Shown: positions 15,005 to 24,180 of the stretch, in pieces
Position numbering within the stretch: the first letter of the stretch is position 1
Layout: every line of letters starts with the position of its first letter
Assembly (NCBI RefSeq): GCF_008017825.1
Contig: NZ_VRLS01000043.1
Location: 62,001 to 126,000 of the forward strand
Direction of reading: 5' to 3'
Length of the DNA: 64,000 nucleotides
From: Mesonia sp008017825
Lineage (GTDB): Bacteria > Bacteroidota > Bacteroidia > Flavobacteriales > Flavobacteriaceae
Notes under the pieces: generated by a model
Database searches by the model: none
Seen by the model: only the letters and a program-made list of their open reading frames with translations
Told to the model about the DNA's origin: nothing
Position numbers and translations under genes: made by a program

Positions 15005-18000
15005 ATGGAAGAACAAGCACCATATAAACCAAAACATAAAGTAAGAATTGTAACTGCAGCCTCATTATTTGATGGGCACGATGCCGCTATTAATATTATG
15101 CGCCGTATCATTCAGTCAACGGGGGTAGAAGTGATACACTTAGGACACGATAGAAGTGTAGAGGAAGTTGTAAATACAGCTATACAAGAAGATGCCAATG
15201 CGATTGCAATGACTTCTTATCAAGGTGGTCATACCGAGTATTTTAAATATATGTATGATCTTTTAAAAGAAAAAGGAGCAGAGCACATCAAAATTTTTGG
15301 TGGTGGTGGAGGTGTAATTCTTCCTGAAGAAATAAAAGAACTGCAAGAGTACGGAATCACAAGAATTTATGCTCCAGATGATGGTAGAGAACTTGGTTTG
15401 CAAGGAATGATTAATGATTTGGTAAAACAATCAGATTATGCAATTGGAGATAAGCTAAATGGAGAAGTAGATAATTTAGCTTCAAAAAATGACAAATCTA
15501 TAGCAAGAGTTATTTCTTCAGCAGAAAACTTTCCAGATATAGCAAAATCTGCATTAGATCAAATTCACGAGAAAAATAAAAATATAAAAACTCCAGTTTT
15601 AGGAATTACAGGAACTGGTGGAGCAGGAAAATCTTCTTTAGTAGATGAATTAGTACGTCGCTTCTTAGTAGATTTTGAAGATAAAACCATTGGTATTGTA
15701 TCTGTAGATCCTTCTAAAAGAAAAACAGGGGGAGCATTATTAGGAGATCGTATTCGTATGAATGCAATTAATTCACCACGAGTTTATATGCGCTCTTTGG
15801 CCACACGTCAATCTAATTTAGCGCTTTCAAAATATGTGCAAGAAGCAGTTGAGGTTCTAAAAGCAGCAGAATACGATTTAATAATTTTAGAGACTTCAGG
15901 TATTGGACAAAGCGATACCGAAATTTTAGATCATTCAGATGTTTCTCTATATGTGATGACACCAGAGTTTGGAGCTGCAACACAATTAGAGAAAATCGAT
16001 ATGTTAGATTTTGCTGATATCGTTGCTATCAATAAATTTGACAAACGTGGTGCTTTAGATGCGTTACGTGATGTTAAAAAGCAATACCAGCGTAATCACG
16101 GGTTGTGGCACGAAGACCCGAAAACGCTTCCAGTATACGGGACAATTGCTTCTCAGTTCAATGACCCTGGGATGAATACCTTGTATAAAAAAATAATGGA
16201 TACGCTTTCAGAAAAAACGGAAACTCCATTAAAAAGTGATTACCATATTTCAGATGAAATGTCTGAAAAAATATATGTAATTCCACCAGCAAGAGTGCGC
16301 TACCTTTCAGAAATCGCAGAAAATAATCGGGGTTATGATGATAAAGTAGAAACTCAAGTAGAAGTGGCACAAAAGCTTTACGGAATTTATAAAACCATAG
16401 AATCTGTTACTGGTACTAAAATTCAGTTAACAAAAAATGGTTTAGATGAAGAAGTTTTAAACGAAAATACTTCCGAAGAGAATAAAGAGCTAGTTAACTT
16501 ATTGAAGAAAGAATTTGATCGTGTAAAAATGGATTTTGATCCTTACAATTGGGAAGAAATTCTTAAGTGGGAAGATACCGTTAAAAAATATCGTGATCCT
16601 ATTTACAGCTTTAAAGTTCGTGATAAAGAAATAAAAATAGAAACTCATACCGAGTCACTTTCTCATCTACAAATACCTAAAGTAGCTTTACCTAAATATA
16701 AAGCTTGGGGAGATCTTTTAAAATGGATTCTACAAGAAAATGTACCGGGAGAATTCCCTTATACTGCAGGTTTGTATCCATTTAAACGTCAAGGAGAAGA
16801 TCCTACAAGAATGTTTGCAGGAGAAGGCGGACCAGAGCGTACCAACCGTCGTTTTCACTATGTGAGTTTAGGCTTGCCTGCAAAACGTTTATCTACTGCG
16901 TTTGACTCTGTTACTCTTTACGGAAATGATCCAGATCACAGACCAGATATTTATGGTAAGATTGGTAATGCAGGAGTATCTATTTGTTGTTTAGATGATG
17001 CTAAAAAACTATACTCTGGGTTCGATTTAGCTCACGCTTTGACATCTGTAAGTATGACTATTAACGGGCCAGCACCAATGTTGCTTGGTTTCTTTATGAA
17101 TGCTGCTATCGATCAACAATGTGAGAAGTATATTAAAGAGAATAATTTAGAACGAGAAGTAGAAGATAAAATTAAAGCCATTTATAAGGAAAGTGGTTTA
17201 GAGCGTCCAACATACCGCGGGGAATTGCCAGAAGGTAATAATGGGTTAGGACTTATGTTATTAGGAGTTACTGGTGATCTAGTGCTTCCAGATGATGTAT
17301 ATCAAAAAATTAAATATGATACTTTGGCTGTGGTTCGTGGAACTGTACAAGCAGATATTTTAAAAGAAGATCAAGCTCAAAACACTTGTATTTTCTCAAC
17401 AGAATTTGCTTTGCGACTTATGGGAGATGTACAAGAATATTTTATTGAGAATAAGGTTCGTAATTTCTATTCGGTTTCTATTTCTGGTTATCATATAGCA
17501 GAAGCTGGAGCTAATCCTATTACTCAATTAGCATTAACCTTAGCGAATGGTTTCACTTACGTGGAATATTACTTAAGTAGAGGAATGGATATTAATAAAT
17601 TTGGACCTAACCTTTCATTCTTTTTCTCTAACGGTATTGATCCAGAATATGCTGTGATTGGTCGTGTATCTAGAAAAATATGGTCTAAAGCTTTAAAACA
17701 TAAGTATGGAGCTAACGCTCGTGCTCAAATGTTAAAGTATCACATCCAAACTTCTGGAAGATCTCTCCACGCACAAGAAATAGATTTTAATGATATTCGT
17801 ACCACGCTACAAGCCCTGTACGCAATTTATGATAACTGTAATTCGTTACATACCAATGCTTACGATGAGGCAATTACCACACCTACAGAAGAATCTGTAA
17901 GACGTGCAATGGCTATTCAGTTAATTATCAATAAAGAATTAGGATTAGCTAAAAATGAAAATCCCATCCAAGGTTCATTTATTATTGAAGAATTAACCGA

Positions 18001-18436
18001 TTTAGTTGAAGAAGCGGTCTTGGCAGAATTTGATAGAATTACTGAACGTGGAGGAGTTCTTGGGGCAATGGAAACGATGTATCAGCGTTCTAAAATACAA
18101 GAAGAAAGTTTGTATTATGAAACTTTAAAACACAATGGGGATTTCCCTATCATTGGCGTAAACACTTTCTTAAGTAGTAAAGGTTCTCCTACGGTAACTC
18201 CAGGAGAAGTAATTAGAGCTACAGAAGAAGAAAAGCAGTTCCAAATCAATACCCTAAAGAAATTACATAAAACCTATGAAGATAGCGCGCAAGAAGCTTT
18301 AGATAAAGTTCAAAATGCTGCTATTCATAATAAAAATATTTTCGAAGAACTGATGGAGGCAACCAAAGTTTGTTCGCTTGGACAAATCACCGAATCCTTA
18401 TTTGAAGTTGGTGGACAGTATAGAAGAAATATGTAA
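15005..18436 (+). CDS. icmF: Fused acyl-CoA mutase IcmF (B12 domain - G-protein chaperone - mutase)
   Basis: The 1143-aa protein has three parts. A B12-binding domain (residues 10-145) carries DGHDAA with cobalamin-ligand His25 and the Gly-rich FGGGGGVILP. A MeaB-like GTPase (about 195-415) has P-loop GTGGAGKS (203-210), LETSGIGQSD and NKFD (343-346). A TIM-barrel acyl-CoA mutase fills about 570-1143. The order identifies IcmF, which isomerises isobutyryl-CoA and n-butyryl-CoA and uses its own GTPase to load and protect cofactor. The active-site segment GLYPFKRQGEDP has Phe where methylmalonyl-CoA mutase has Tyr, supporting a non-methylmalonyl substrate. It is monocistronic (terminator downstream) and preceded by the NarL-like site array. 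Confidence 0.94.
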   Translation: MEEQAPYKPKHKVRIVTAASLFDGHDAAINIMRRIIQSTGVEVIHLGHDRSVEEVVNTAIQEDANAIAMTSYQGGHTEYFKYMYDLLKEKGAEHIKIFGGGGGVILPEEIKELQEYGITRIYAPDDGRELGLQGMINDLVKQSDYAIGDKLNGEVDNLASKNDKSIARVISSAENFPDIAKSALDQIHEKNKNIKTPVLGITGTGGAGKSSLVDELVRRFLVDFEDKTIGIVSVDPSKRKTGGALLGDRIRMNAINSPRVYMRSLATRQSNLALSKYVQEAVEVLKAAEYDLIILETSGIGQSDTEILDHSDVSLYVMTPEFGAATQLEKIDMLDFADIVAINKFDKRGALDALRDVKKQYQRNHGLWHEDPKTLPVYGTIASQFNDPGMNTLYKKIMDTLSEKTETPLKSDYHISDEMSEKIYVIPPARVRYLSEIAENNRGYDDKVETQVEVAQKLYGIYKTIESVTGTKIQLTKNGLDEEVLNENTSEENKELVNLLKKEFDRVKMDFDPYNWEEILKWEDTVKKYRDPIYSFKVRDKEIKIETHTESLSHLQIPKVALPKYKAWGDLLKWILQENVPGEFPYTAGLYPFKRQGEDPTRMFAGEGGPERTNRRFHYVSLGLPAKRLSTAFDSVTLYGNDPDHRPDIYGKIGNAGVSICCLDDAKKLYSGFDLAHALTSVSMTINGPAPMLLGFFMNAAIDQQCEKYIKENNLEREVEDKIKAIYKESGLERPTYRGELPEGNNGLGLMLLGVTGDLVLPDDVYQKIKYDTLAVVRGTVQADILKEDQAQNTCIFSTEFALRLMGDVQEYFIENKVRNFYSVSISGYHIAEAGANPITQLALTLANGFTYVEYYLSRGMDINKFGPNLSFFFSNGIDPEYAVIGRVSRKIWSKALKHKYGANARAQMLKYHIQTSGRSLHAQEIDFNDIRTTLQALYAIYDNCNSLHTNAYDEAITTPTEESVRRAMAIQLIINKELGLAKNENPIQGSFIIEELTDLVEEAVLAEFDRITERGGVLGAMETMYQRSKIQEESLYYETLKHNGDFPIIGVNTFLSSKGSPTVTPGEVIRATEEEKQFQINTLKKLHKTYEDSAQEALDKVQNAAIHNKNIFEELMEATKVCSLGQITESLFEVGGQYRRNM

Positions 18437-18466
18437 TTTTTTTATTTTATATAAAGATATCGATAA

Positions 18467-18494
18467 GAAAAACCCTGTTTAAGCAGGGTTTTTT
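18467..18494 (+). terminator. Terminator after icmF
   Basis: AAAACCCTG-TTTAAG-CAGGGTTTT with a T-run of six, 30 nt after the icmF stop. Confidence 0.88.
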
Positions 18495-18524
18495 CTATTT
18501 TAGAGGAGTTATAAAAAATCTGAA

Positions 18525-19241
18525 ATGAAAAACCTCTATAAAATCACACCCAAGAATAGATGGCGTATTATTTTAGGTTTGTCGGTGGTGCTTCTTCTTA
18601 TTTTTCTTACCAGTTTGTTTGAAAATAAACAGCTTAAAGAAATAAATGAAAGTTTTGGATCGTTGTATAAAGACCGACTTATTCCTGCTTCAGAAATCTA
18701 TCAAATCAATACTTATTTTACACAGAAAAGCTTTGTTTTAGAAGAGCTCAAAAATGTAAATGATAGCTTGTCTTTTAATTTTGCACCTCTACTTATAAAA
18801 AATAATAAAAAAATAGATTCCTTACTACAAGCTTATGAAGAGACTTATTTTGTAAAAGAAGAAAAAATAGCCTTTGTAAAGTTTAAAGAGAATTATGAAG
18901 ATTATAAAAAAAAAGAGGGTGCTGTAACTCAAGGTATGAAAAACTGTGAGCTTTCTGTTTCAGAAAAAAAAGATATAGGAGAAGCTTTAGTTTTTCTAAA
19001 TAAAATTAATACCAATTTAGCAGAACTCGTAGCTATTCAATCTTCTGTAGGGAAAGAACTTTTAGATGATTCTGAATTTAATTTTGGAAGCAGTACGCTA
19101 CTATTTTATTTTAGATTTGGATTAACCTTATTAGTAACAGCTGGTATCTTATTATTGGTGAAAACTTCAGAAATTAATCAGCGAAAAAAAGATCCTCATA
19201 TTAATACGATGCAAGTAATAAAAAATAAGAAAAATTTGTGA
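18525..19241 (+). CDS. Membrane protein with a periplasmic four-helix-bundle (4HB_MCP-like) sensor domain
   Basis: The 238-aa protein has TM1 at about 15-33 (IILGLSVVLLLIFLTSLF) and TM2 at about 188-210 (LLFYFRFGLTLLVTAGILLL). They flank a 150-residue helical periplasmic region (NKQLKEINESFGSLYKDRLI...QINTYFTQKSF) of the kind seen in chemoreceptors and histidine kinases. After TM2 only about 28 residues remain, with no HAMP, kinase or methyl-accepting domain. It is therefore a sensor-like module without an output domain. It starts right after the icmF terminator and is followed by a DUF1684 gene 43 nt downstream. The actual function is unknown. Confidence 0.65.
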   Translation: MKNLYKITPKNRWRIILGLSVVLLLIFLTSLFENKQLKEINESFGSLYKDRLIPASEIYQINTYFTQKSFVLEELKNVNDSLSFNFAPLLIKNNKKIDSLLQAYEETYFVKEEKIAFVKFKENYEDYKKKEGAVTQGMKNCELSVSEKKDIGEALVFLNKINTNLAELVAIQSSVGKELLDDSEFNFGSSTLLFYFRFGLTLLVTAGILLLVKTSEINQRKKDPHINTMQVIKNKKNL

Positions 19242-19284
19242 GAAGACTCTTTCTAAAATTTTAATTTTACTGAAAATTTTTTAC

Positions 19285-19893
19285 ATGCGTTTCAATTTAT
19301 ATTTCACTAGCTTAATTTTAATGTTTAGCTTTCATTATACTTCCGCACAGACGACTTTAGATAGTAAAGCTTTTCATGAAAAATTAAATAAAGAATTTAA
19401 GAATAAGAATACTTCCCCCTTAAAAGATAAAGACCGAAAAGATTTTAAAGGATTAGAAACGTTCGCAATTGATAGTAGCTACATTATTTCGGCTAATTTT
19501 AAAAGAACACCGTATGAAAAACCCTTTCTAATGTCTACAACGACAGACATGAAAAGTATGTTTGTAAAATATGGAGAAGTAAGTTTCGTTTTGAAAGGGG
19601 AAAAGGTAGTGTTAGAGGTTTATCAAAATCAACGCTTAAAGATGCAAAATGAGTTTAAAGATTATTTGTTTATACCTTTTTACGATCTTACCAATGGAGT
19701 TTCTACGTATGGGGGAGGTAGGTATTTAGATACTCAAATTCCTAAGGGAAATAGAATGGTATTAGATTTTAATCAAGCCTATAATCCTTACTGTGCGTAT
19801 AATGAAAAGTATTCTTGTCCCATACCGCCAGAAATAAACTTTATTGACCTTGAAATAAATGCTGGAGTTAAAAAATTTGATAAAATTTACTAA
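19285..19893 (+). CDS. DUF1684 domain protein
   Basis: A signal peptide (LYFTSLILMFSFHYTSAQ) precedes a 180-aa mature protein with the DUF1684 hallmarks. KDFKGLETFAIDSSYIISAN comes first, then FIPFYDLTNGVSTYGGGRYL and DFNQAYNPYCAYNEKYSCP, followed by IPPEINFIDLEINAGVK. The conserved Tyr/Cys/Pro cluster near the C-terminus is intact, so the gene appears functional. The biochemical role is unknown. Its stop overlaps the stop of the convergent fluC gene by 4 nt. Confidence 0.88.
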   Translation: MRFNLYFTSLILMFSFHYTSAQTTLDSKAFHEKLNKEFKNKNTSPLKDKDRKDFKGLETFAIDSSYIISANFKRTPYEKPFLMSTTTDMKSMFVKYGEVSFVLKGEKVVLEVYQNQRLKMQNEFKDYLFIPFYDLTNGVSTYGGGRYLDTQIPKGNRMVLDFNQAYNPYCAYNEKYSCPIPPEINFIDLEINAGVKKFDKIY

Positions 19894-20261
19894 ATAGTTT
19901 TAGTAAGCCACATTCCTAAAAATACGGCTGCAAAACTTACAATGATACTTGCAGCAGCATAAAGACCAAAACTTAAAAAATCATTATTTTTCAACAAAAT
20001 ATGGCTTTCATAAGCAAAGGTTGAAAATGTAGTAAAACCTCCACAGAAACCTGTAGCTAATAACAGCATTGTATTTTGTGAAATGGTATTGGTTTTATAG
20101 AAGTATCCTAAAATAATTCCGATAAGGAAACTCCCTAGAACATTAGCCAAAAAAGTACCATAAGGTAAACCTGTAGAAGGGCTATTTAGCCATTTTGAAA
20201 GTAAAAACCGAGCGACACTGCCTGTTCCTCCTCCTAAAAAGACAATTAGTAATTGCTTCAT
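19890..20261 (-). CDS. crcB: Fluoride ion channel FluC/CrcB
   Basis: A 123-aa protein with four membrane helices and the family motifs GGGTGSVARF at the N-terminus, GTFLANVLGSFLIG (conserved pore Asn) in the second helix, and GFCGGFTTFSTFAYE in the third, which carries the Phe-box residues and the dimer Na+ site. It works as a dual-topology dimer that exports fluoride. It starts 9 nt downstream of the SRPBCC gene stop, so both share a transcript. No fluoride riboswitch is visible in that gap. Confidence 0.95.
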   Translation of the reverse strand: MKQLLIVFLGGGTGSVARFLLSKWLNSPSTGLPYGTFLANVLGSFLIGIILGYFYKTNTISQNTMLLLATGFCGGFTTFSTFAYESHILLKNNDFLSFGLYAAASIIVSFAAVFLGMWLTKTI

Positions 20262-20270
20262 AATATTAGT

Positions 20271-21371
20271 CTAGTGTTCTAGATTAGAGTTTTGTCTAGT
20301 AATTTTATCTGTAAATGAAGCCTCGTTTTGCTGTTGTACGGGAATATACAATTCTGTTACCCAATCGGCTGGATTAGGATATTTTTCTGGATCTGTAATG
20401 TAAATCTCAAACGGTTCTGCATTAGGCGTTTTTTCTATGTTATGGTTTTTAATATAATTTTCGGCAACCATCCAAGTTTGAGCTAAATTATTATAGTTAC
20501 CCTTTAATGTGGTCTTTAATACTTGCTGAGAATCCATAAACCCACATAATATATTACTATCTAAAGGTGTTACTACTTTACTGTTAGTAGGAATTCCTGA
20601 TGATATAATTACTGTATTATTTTGTTCGTCAACTTCTTTATAAACCGTCATCGGAGCGCCACTAACCGCAATGTTATTACTTTCCATAAATTGAAGAACA
20701 GAGGGAAGCATTTCTCCCATTTTTGCCGAAAGCATTTTACTGTTATTTTTTGATGCTGTAGTTGTGTACATGTAGAATCCACCGCTATGCTGGGTTATTC
20801 CGTCAACATTTATGTCGTAGGCTTTCATTTTATTGGTGACAATAGTATCTATGCTGGTTAATCCTTTATTTAAATAAGGCTTCCAGATTTCAGTGGGTGT
20901 TTCTTTTTGAGTTAGACTGTAGGCTTTATCCCAAAAACTTTTATCCGCCTTAATACCCCAAACTAATTTCGTTTTTCCGTTTTCAATTGGTTCGAAATTC
21001 CAATAGATATTACTCTTAGATTCACTTAACGGATTTTTAATAGTAACTTCTTGATGAATTTCTTTGTTAGGAATTACATCTGTAGTTATTATATTTCCAT
21101 CTTCGGCAGTATCTCCTTGCCAAGAATAACCGGCGCCAACACCAGTAGTCTTTTGATTATAGGTAACCACCATATTAGGATCTTCTTTTCTCCACGGACC
21201 CCAAACTTCCCAATTTTTGTAATTATTTACTTCTTTAAATAACAAAGAAGGTGGGGCATCTATGATTTTACTCTCTTCAATTTGATAATCTCCGTCTAAG
21301 GTTGCTATGTAAATTGAACCTCCAATAATAGCAATTAGAAAAAGTAAAAAGATATATTTAAAAATTTTCAT
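20271..21371 (-). CDS. SRPBCC (polyketide-cyclase-like) and GyrI-like effector-binding domain protein
   Basis: The 366-aa protein starts with one membrane helix or signal anchor (IFKYIFLLFLIAIIGGSIYI). Residues about 28-175 are an SRPBCC domain (ESKIIDAPPSLLFKEVNNYK, NWEVWGPW, TGVGAGYSWQGD). From about 195 there is a GyrI/AraC effector-binding-like domain (GFYMYTTTASKNN..., MTVYKEVDEQNNTVIISSGI, TLKGNYNNLAQTW). Both folds bind small hydrophobic ligands. A role in ligand sensing or transport at the cytoplasmic membrane is inference. It is the first gene of a two-gene unit with crcB. Confidence 0.72.
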   Translation of the reverse strand: MKIFKYIFLLFLIAIIGGSIYIATLDGDYQIEESKIIDAPPSLLFKEVNNYKNWEVWGPWRKEDPNMVVTYNQKTTGVGAGYSWQGDTAEDGNIITTDVIPNKEIHQEVTIKNPLSESKSNIYWNFEPIENGKTKLVWGIKADKSFWDKAYSLTQKETPTEIWKPYLNKGLTSIDTIVTNKMKAYDINVDGITQHSGGFYMYTTTASKNNSKMLSAKMGEMLPSVLQFMESNNIAVSGAPMTVYKEVDEQNNTVIISSGIPTNSKVVTPLDSNILCGFMDSQQVLKTTLKGNYNNLAQTWMVAENYIKNHNIEKTPNAEPFEIYITDPEKYPNPADWVTELYIPVQQQNEASFTDKITRQNSNLEH

Positions 21372-21458
21372 AGATGGTTTGTTGGTTATATTTAGCTAAT
21401 ATAGTTATTTTACAAATTGTTAGGAATAACATAATTTAAAAACTTAATAATTAGCTAG

Positions 21459-23504
21459 ATGAAATCTAAAATTATCCCCATTGCATTAGCAGTAGCGTTA
21501 AGCTTTGTTTCTTGCGATAATAAGAAAAAAGAAAATGAAGAACCTGTTCAAAAAGAAGCAGTAAGTGAAACTACAAATTTTGACTATACTGCAGGGGAAT
21601 TTGCAGATATCAAAGTGTTAAGATATCAAATTCCTGGCTGGGAAAAATTATCTTTAAAAGAACAAAAGTTAGTATACTACCTTACTCAAGCAGGACTTTC
21701 TGGTAGAGATATTATTTGGGATCAAAACTATCGTTATAACTTAACGATTAGAAAAGCGTTAGAAAATATCTTTCAAAATTATAATGGTGATAAAACTACT
21801 GAAGACTGGTTAGCTTTTGAGGAATATTTAAAACGCGTTTGGTTCTCTGGAGGAATTCATCATCATTACTCTATGGATAAGATGAAACCGGGGTTTGATA
21901 AAGCTTACTTAGAAACGCTTTTAAAAGAGACTAATACTCAACTTACAGGAGAATCTCTAGAAGTAATCTTTAATGACAAAGACAGTAAGAAAGTAAACCT
22001 TAACGAAGAAAAAGGCCTTTTAAAAGGATCGGCGACTAATTTTTATGGTCCAAATGTTACTGCTGCAGAGGTAGATGCTTTTTACAAAAAAATGAAATCT
22101 CCTAATTCCCAAAAACCACTTTCATATGGTCTTAACTCTAAGCTTGTAAAAGAAGATGGGAAATTAGTCGAGAAAGTTTGGAAAAGTGGAGGTATGTATG
22201 GTGAAGCTATCGATAAAATTATTTATTGGTTGGATCTTGCGAAAACGGTTGCTGAAAATGATAAACAAGCTAAAGCATTAGGCTTACTTATTAAATATTA
22301 TCAAACTGGAGACTTACAAACTTGGGACGATTATAACGTGGCTTGGGTAGAAGCAACTGAAGGAAATATTGATTACATCAACAGTTTCATAGAAGTTTAC
22401 AACGATCCAAAAGGATATAGAGGTTCTTATGAAACAATTGTACAAATCAAAGATTTTGACATGTCTAAAAAAATGAAAGTTTTAGAGGATAATGTACAAT
22501 GGTTTGAAGATAATGCACCTATTATGGAAGAGCATAAAAAAGATTCTGTAGTTGGAGTAACTTATAAAACTGTTATTGTAGCAGGAGAGGCAGGAGATGC
22601 TTCACCAAGTACACCAATTGGGGTTAATTTACCAAATGCAAACTGGATTAGAACAGAGCACGGGAGTAAATCTGTATCTTTAGGAAATATCATTAATGCC
22701 TACAGTCACGCCGGTGGATCTGAAAAATTAGATGAATTTGCCTTAACGGAAGAAGAAAAAAAATTATCTAAAGAGTACGGAGAATTAGCAGATAAATTAC
22801 ACACCGCTTTACATGAAGTTGTAGGTCATGCCTCAGGTAAATTGAATCCGGGGGTAGGTGAGACAAAAGAAACCTTAAAAAATTATGCTTCAACTCTAGA
22901 AGAAGGAAGAGCAGATTTAGTAGGGTTATACTATCTAATGGATCCTAAAATTGAAGAACTCGGTTTAACCGATAGTATTGAGAACTTGGGGAAAGCAGCT
23001 TATAATGATTACATCCGTAACGGATTAATGACACAGCTAACTCGTCTTAATTTAGGAGATGATGTAGAAGAAGCTCATATGAGAAATCGTCAATGGGTGA
23101 GTGCTTGGGTTTTTGAAAAAGGAAAAGACGCCAATGTAATCGAAAAAGTGAAAAAAGATGGTAAAACTTATCTTAAGATCAATGATTATGATAAACTACG
23201 AGAATTATTTGGAGCCTTGTTAAAAGAAACTCAGCGTATAAAATCTGAGGGTGATTTTGATGCAGCGAAAAACTTAGTAGAAAACTACGGAGTAAAAGTA
23301 GATCAAGAAATTCATAAAGAAGTTTTAGAGAGAAGCGCTCAATTTAAGGCAGCACCTTATAGCGGATTTGTAAATCCTGTATTAGTTCCAGAAATGAACG
23401 AAGCTGGAGAAATTACAACTATAAAAGTGACTCAACCAGAAAGCTTTGAGGAGCAAATGTTGATGTATTCTAAAGAATATGGTTTTTTACCAGAAATGAA
23501 CTAA
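21459..23504 (+). CDS. Dipeptidyl-peptidase III-like metallopeptidase (M49), lipoprotein
   Basis: The predicted lipoprotein (LALSFVSC-type lipobox near residue 20) has 681 aa, close to the DPP III family length. The zinc site is intact: HEVVGH at 452-457 and EEGRAD at 481-486. The HExxGH hexapeptide is characteristic of M49, where HEXXH has one extra residue in animals and plants. The enzyme would cleave dipeptides from short peptides, here in the periplasm or facing it. Homologues in flavobacteria are often mislabelled as dihydrofolate reductase; nothing of that fold is seen. A strong hairpin terminator follows the stop. Confidence 0.9.
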   Translation: MKSKIIPIALAVALSFVSCDNKKKENEEPVQKEAVSETTNFDYTAGEFADIKVLRYQIPGWEKLSLKEQKLVYYLTQAGLSGRDIIWDQNYRYNLTIRKALENIFQNYNGDKTTEDWLAFEEYLKRVWFSGGIHHHYSMDKMKPGFDKAYLETLLKETNTQLTGESLEVIFNDKDSKKVNLNEEKGLLKGSATNFYGPNVTAAEVDAFYKKMKSPNSQKPLSYGLNSKLVKEDGKLVEKVWKSGGMYGEAIDKIIYWLDLAKTVAENDKQAKALGLLIKYYQTGDLQTWDDYNVAWVEATEGNIDYINSFIEVYNDPKGYRGSYETIVQIKDFDMSKKMKVLEDNVQWFEDNAPIMEEHKKDSVVGVTYKTVIVAGEAGDASPSTPIGVNLPNANWIRTEHGSKSVSLGNIINAYSHAGGSEKLDEFALTEEEKKLSKEYGELADKLHTALHEVVGHASGKLNPGVGETKETLKNYASTLEEGRADLVGLYYLMDPKIEELGLTDSIENLGKAAYNDYIRNGLMTQLTRLNLGDDVEEAHMRNRQWVSAWVFEKGKDANVIEKVKKDGKTYLKINDYDKLRELFGALLKETQRIKSEGDFDAAKNLVENYGVKVDQEIHKEVLERSAQFKAAPYSGFVNPVLVPEMNEAGEITTIKVTQPESFEEQMLMYSKEYGFLPEMN

Positions 23505-23523
23505 GCTTAATAGTTGATTTTAA

Positions 23524-23555
23524 AAGCCCTTTCTAATTTAGAAAGGGCTTTTTTT
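23524..23555 (+). terminator. Terminator between the M49 peptidase and the convergent response regulator
   Basis: Perfect 11-bp inverted repeat AAGCCCTTTCT-AATTT-AGAAAGGGCTT with T7 on the plus strand; four T residues follow on the minus strand, so it may serve both genes. Confidence 0.9.
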
Positions 23556-23556
23556 G

Positions 23557-24180
23557 TTAAAAATCATATTTTTTCTCAATTGCATAACGTAAGAGTTCTC
23601 CTTTACCTTGGATCCCCAATTTTCTAATCATATTTTTTCGATGTGTTTCTACGGTAGAAACAGAGCAAAAACGAATATCGGCTATTTCATTAGAAGTTTT
23701 CCCTTGTCCTATTAACCGTAAAATCTCATTTTCGCTTTTAGAAAGAATAGATTTTTTGGGAGCTCGTGTATCTTCCTCTAAGAAAGATAAATTTAAAGCA
23801 GCATCATAATAGGTTTCTCCAGACATTACTTTGCTAATCGCATTTTTCACATCGCTTAATCCAGAATTTTTTAAAATATAGCCAGAAGCTCCAGCATTTA
23901 TCATTTGTTGAATAGCTTCTTGTTGATCGAACATTGTAAAAGTAATTACCTTAATGTTAGGGAATTTTTTCTTGATAATTTTTGTAGCAGTAATCCCATC
24001 GATTTTTGGCATTCTAATGTCGGTCAAGACAATTTCAGGTTGTATTTTTTCAACGATTTCTATGAGTTTTTCACCATCGTTTGCCATTCCAACAATAGAA
24101 TAATTCTCCTCATGTTCAAAGAGTAAACAAACGCCATCAATTAATGATTGGTGATCTTCAGCAATAACTATTCTAGTCAT
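23557..24180 (-). CDS. NarL/FixJ-family response regulator (LuxR-type HTH)
   Basis: The receiver domain spans residues 1-120, with acidic pocket ED(8-9), phosphoacceptor Asp54 (LTDIRMPKIDG) and Lys105-type region ASGYILKN. The LuxR-type HTH follows (LSKSENEILRLIGQGKTSNE, then STVETHRKNMIRKLG). The length of 207 aa is standard. Its ATG overlaps the stop of the TPR histidine kinase by 4 nt, so they form a cognate pair. NarL-type HTHs bind TACYYMT-like heptamers, and such inverted heptamers (7-2-7) occur upstream of this operon and upstream of icmF. These are therefore its most likely targets. Confidence 0.93.
   Translation of the reverse strand: MTRIVIAEDHQSLIDGVCLLFEHEENYSIVGMANDGEKLIEIVEKIQPEIVLTDIRMPKIDGITATKIIKKKFPNIKVITFTMFDQQEAIQQMINAGASGYILKNSGLSDVKNAISKVMSGETYYDAALNLSFLEEDTRAPKKSILSKSENEILRLIGQGKTSNEIADIRFCSVSTVETHRKNMIRKLGIQGKGELLRYAIEKKYDF

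Noticed and set aside
20262..20270. Fluoride riboswitch before crcB
   Set aside because: crcB follows the SRPBCC gene by 9 nt, leaving no space for the aptamer; none was seen upstream of that gene either.
21459..23504. Dihydrofolate reductase
   Set aside because: Homologues are sometimes so labelled, but HEVVGH and EEGRAD are M49 peptidase motifs and no DHFR fold is visible.
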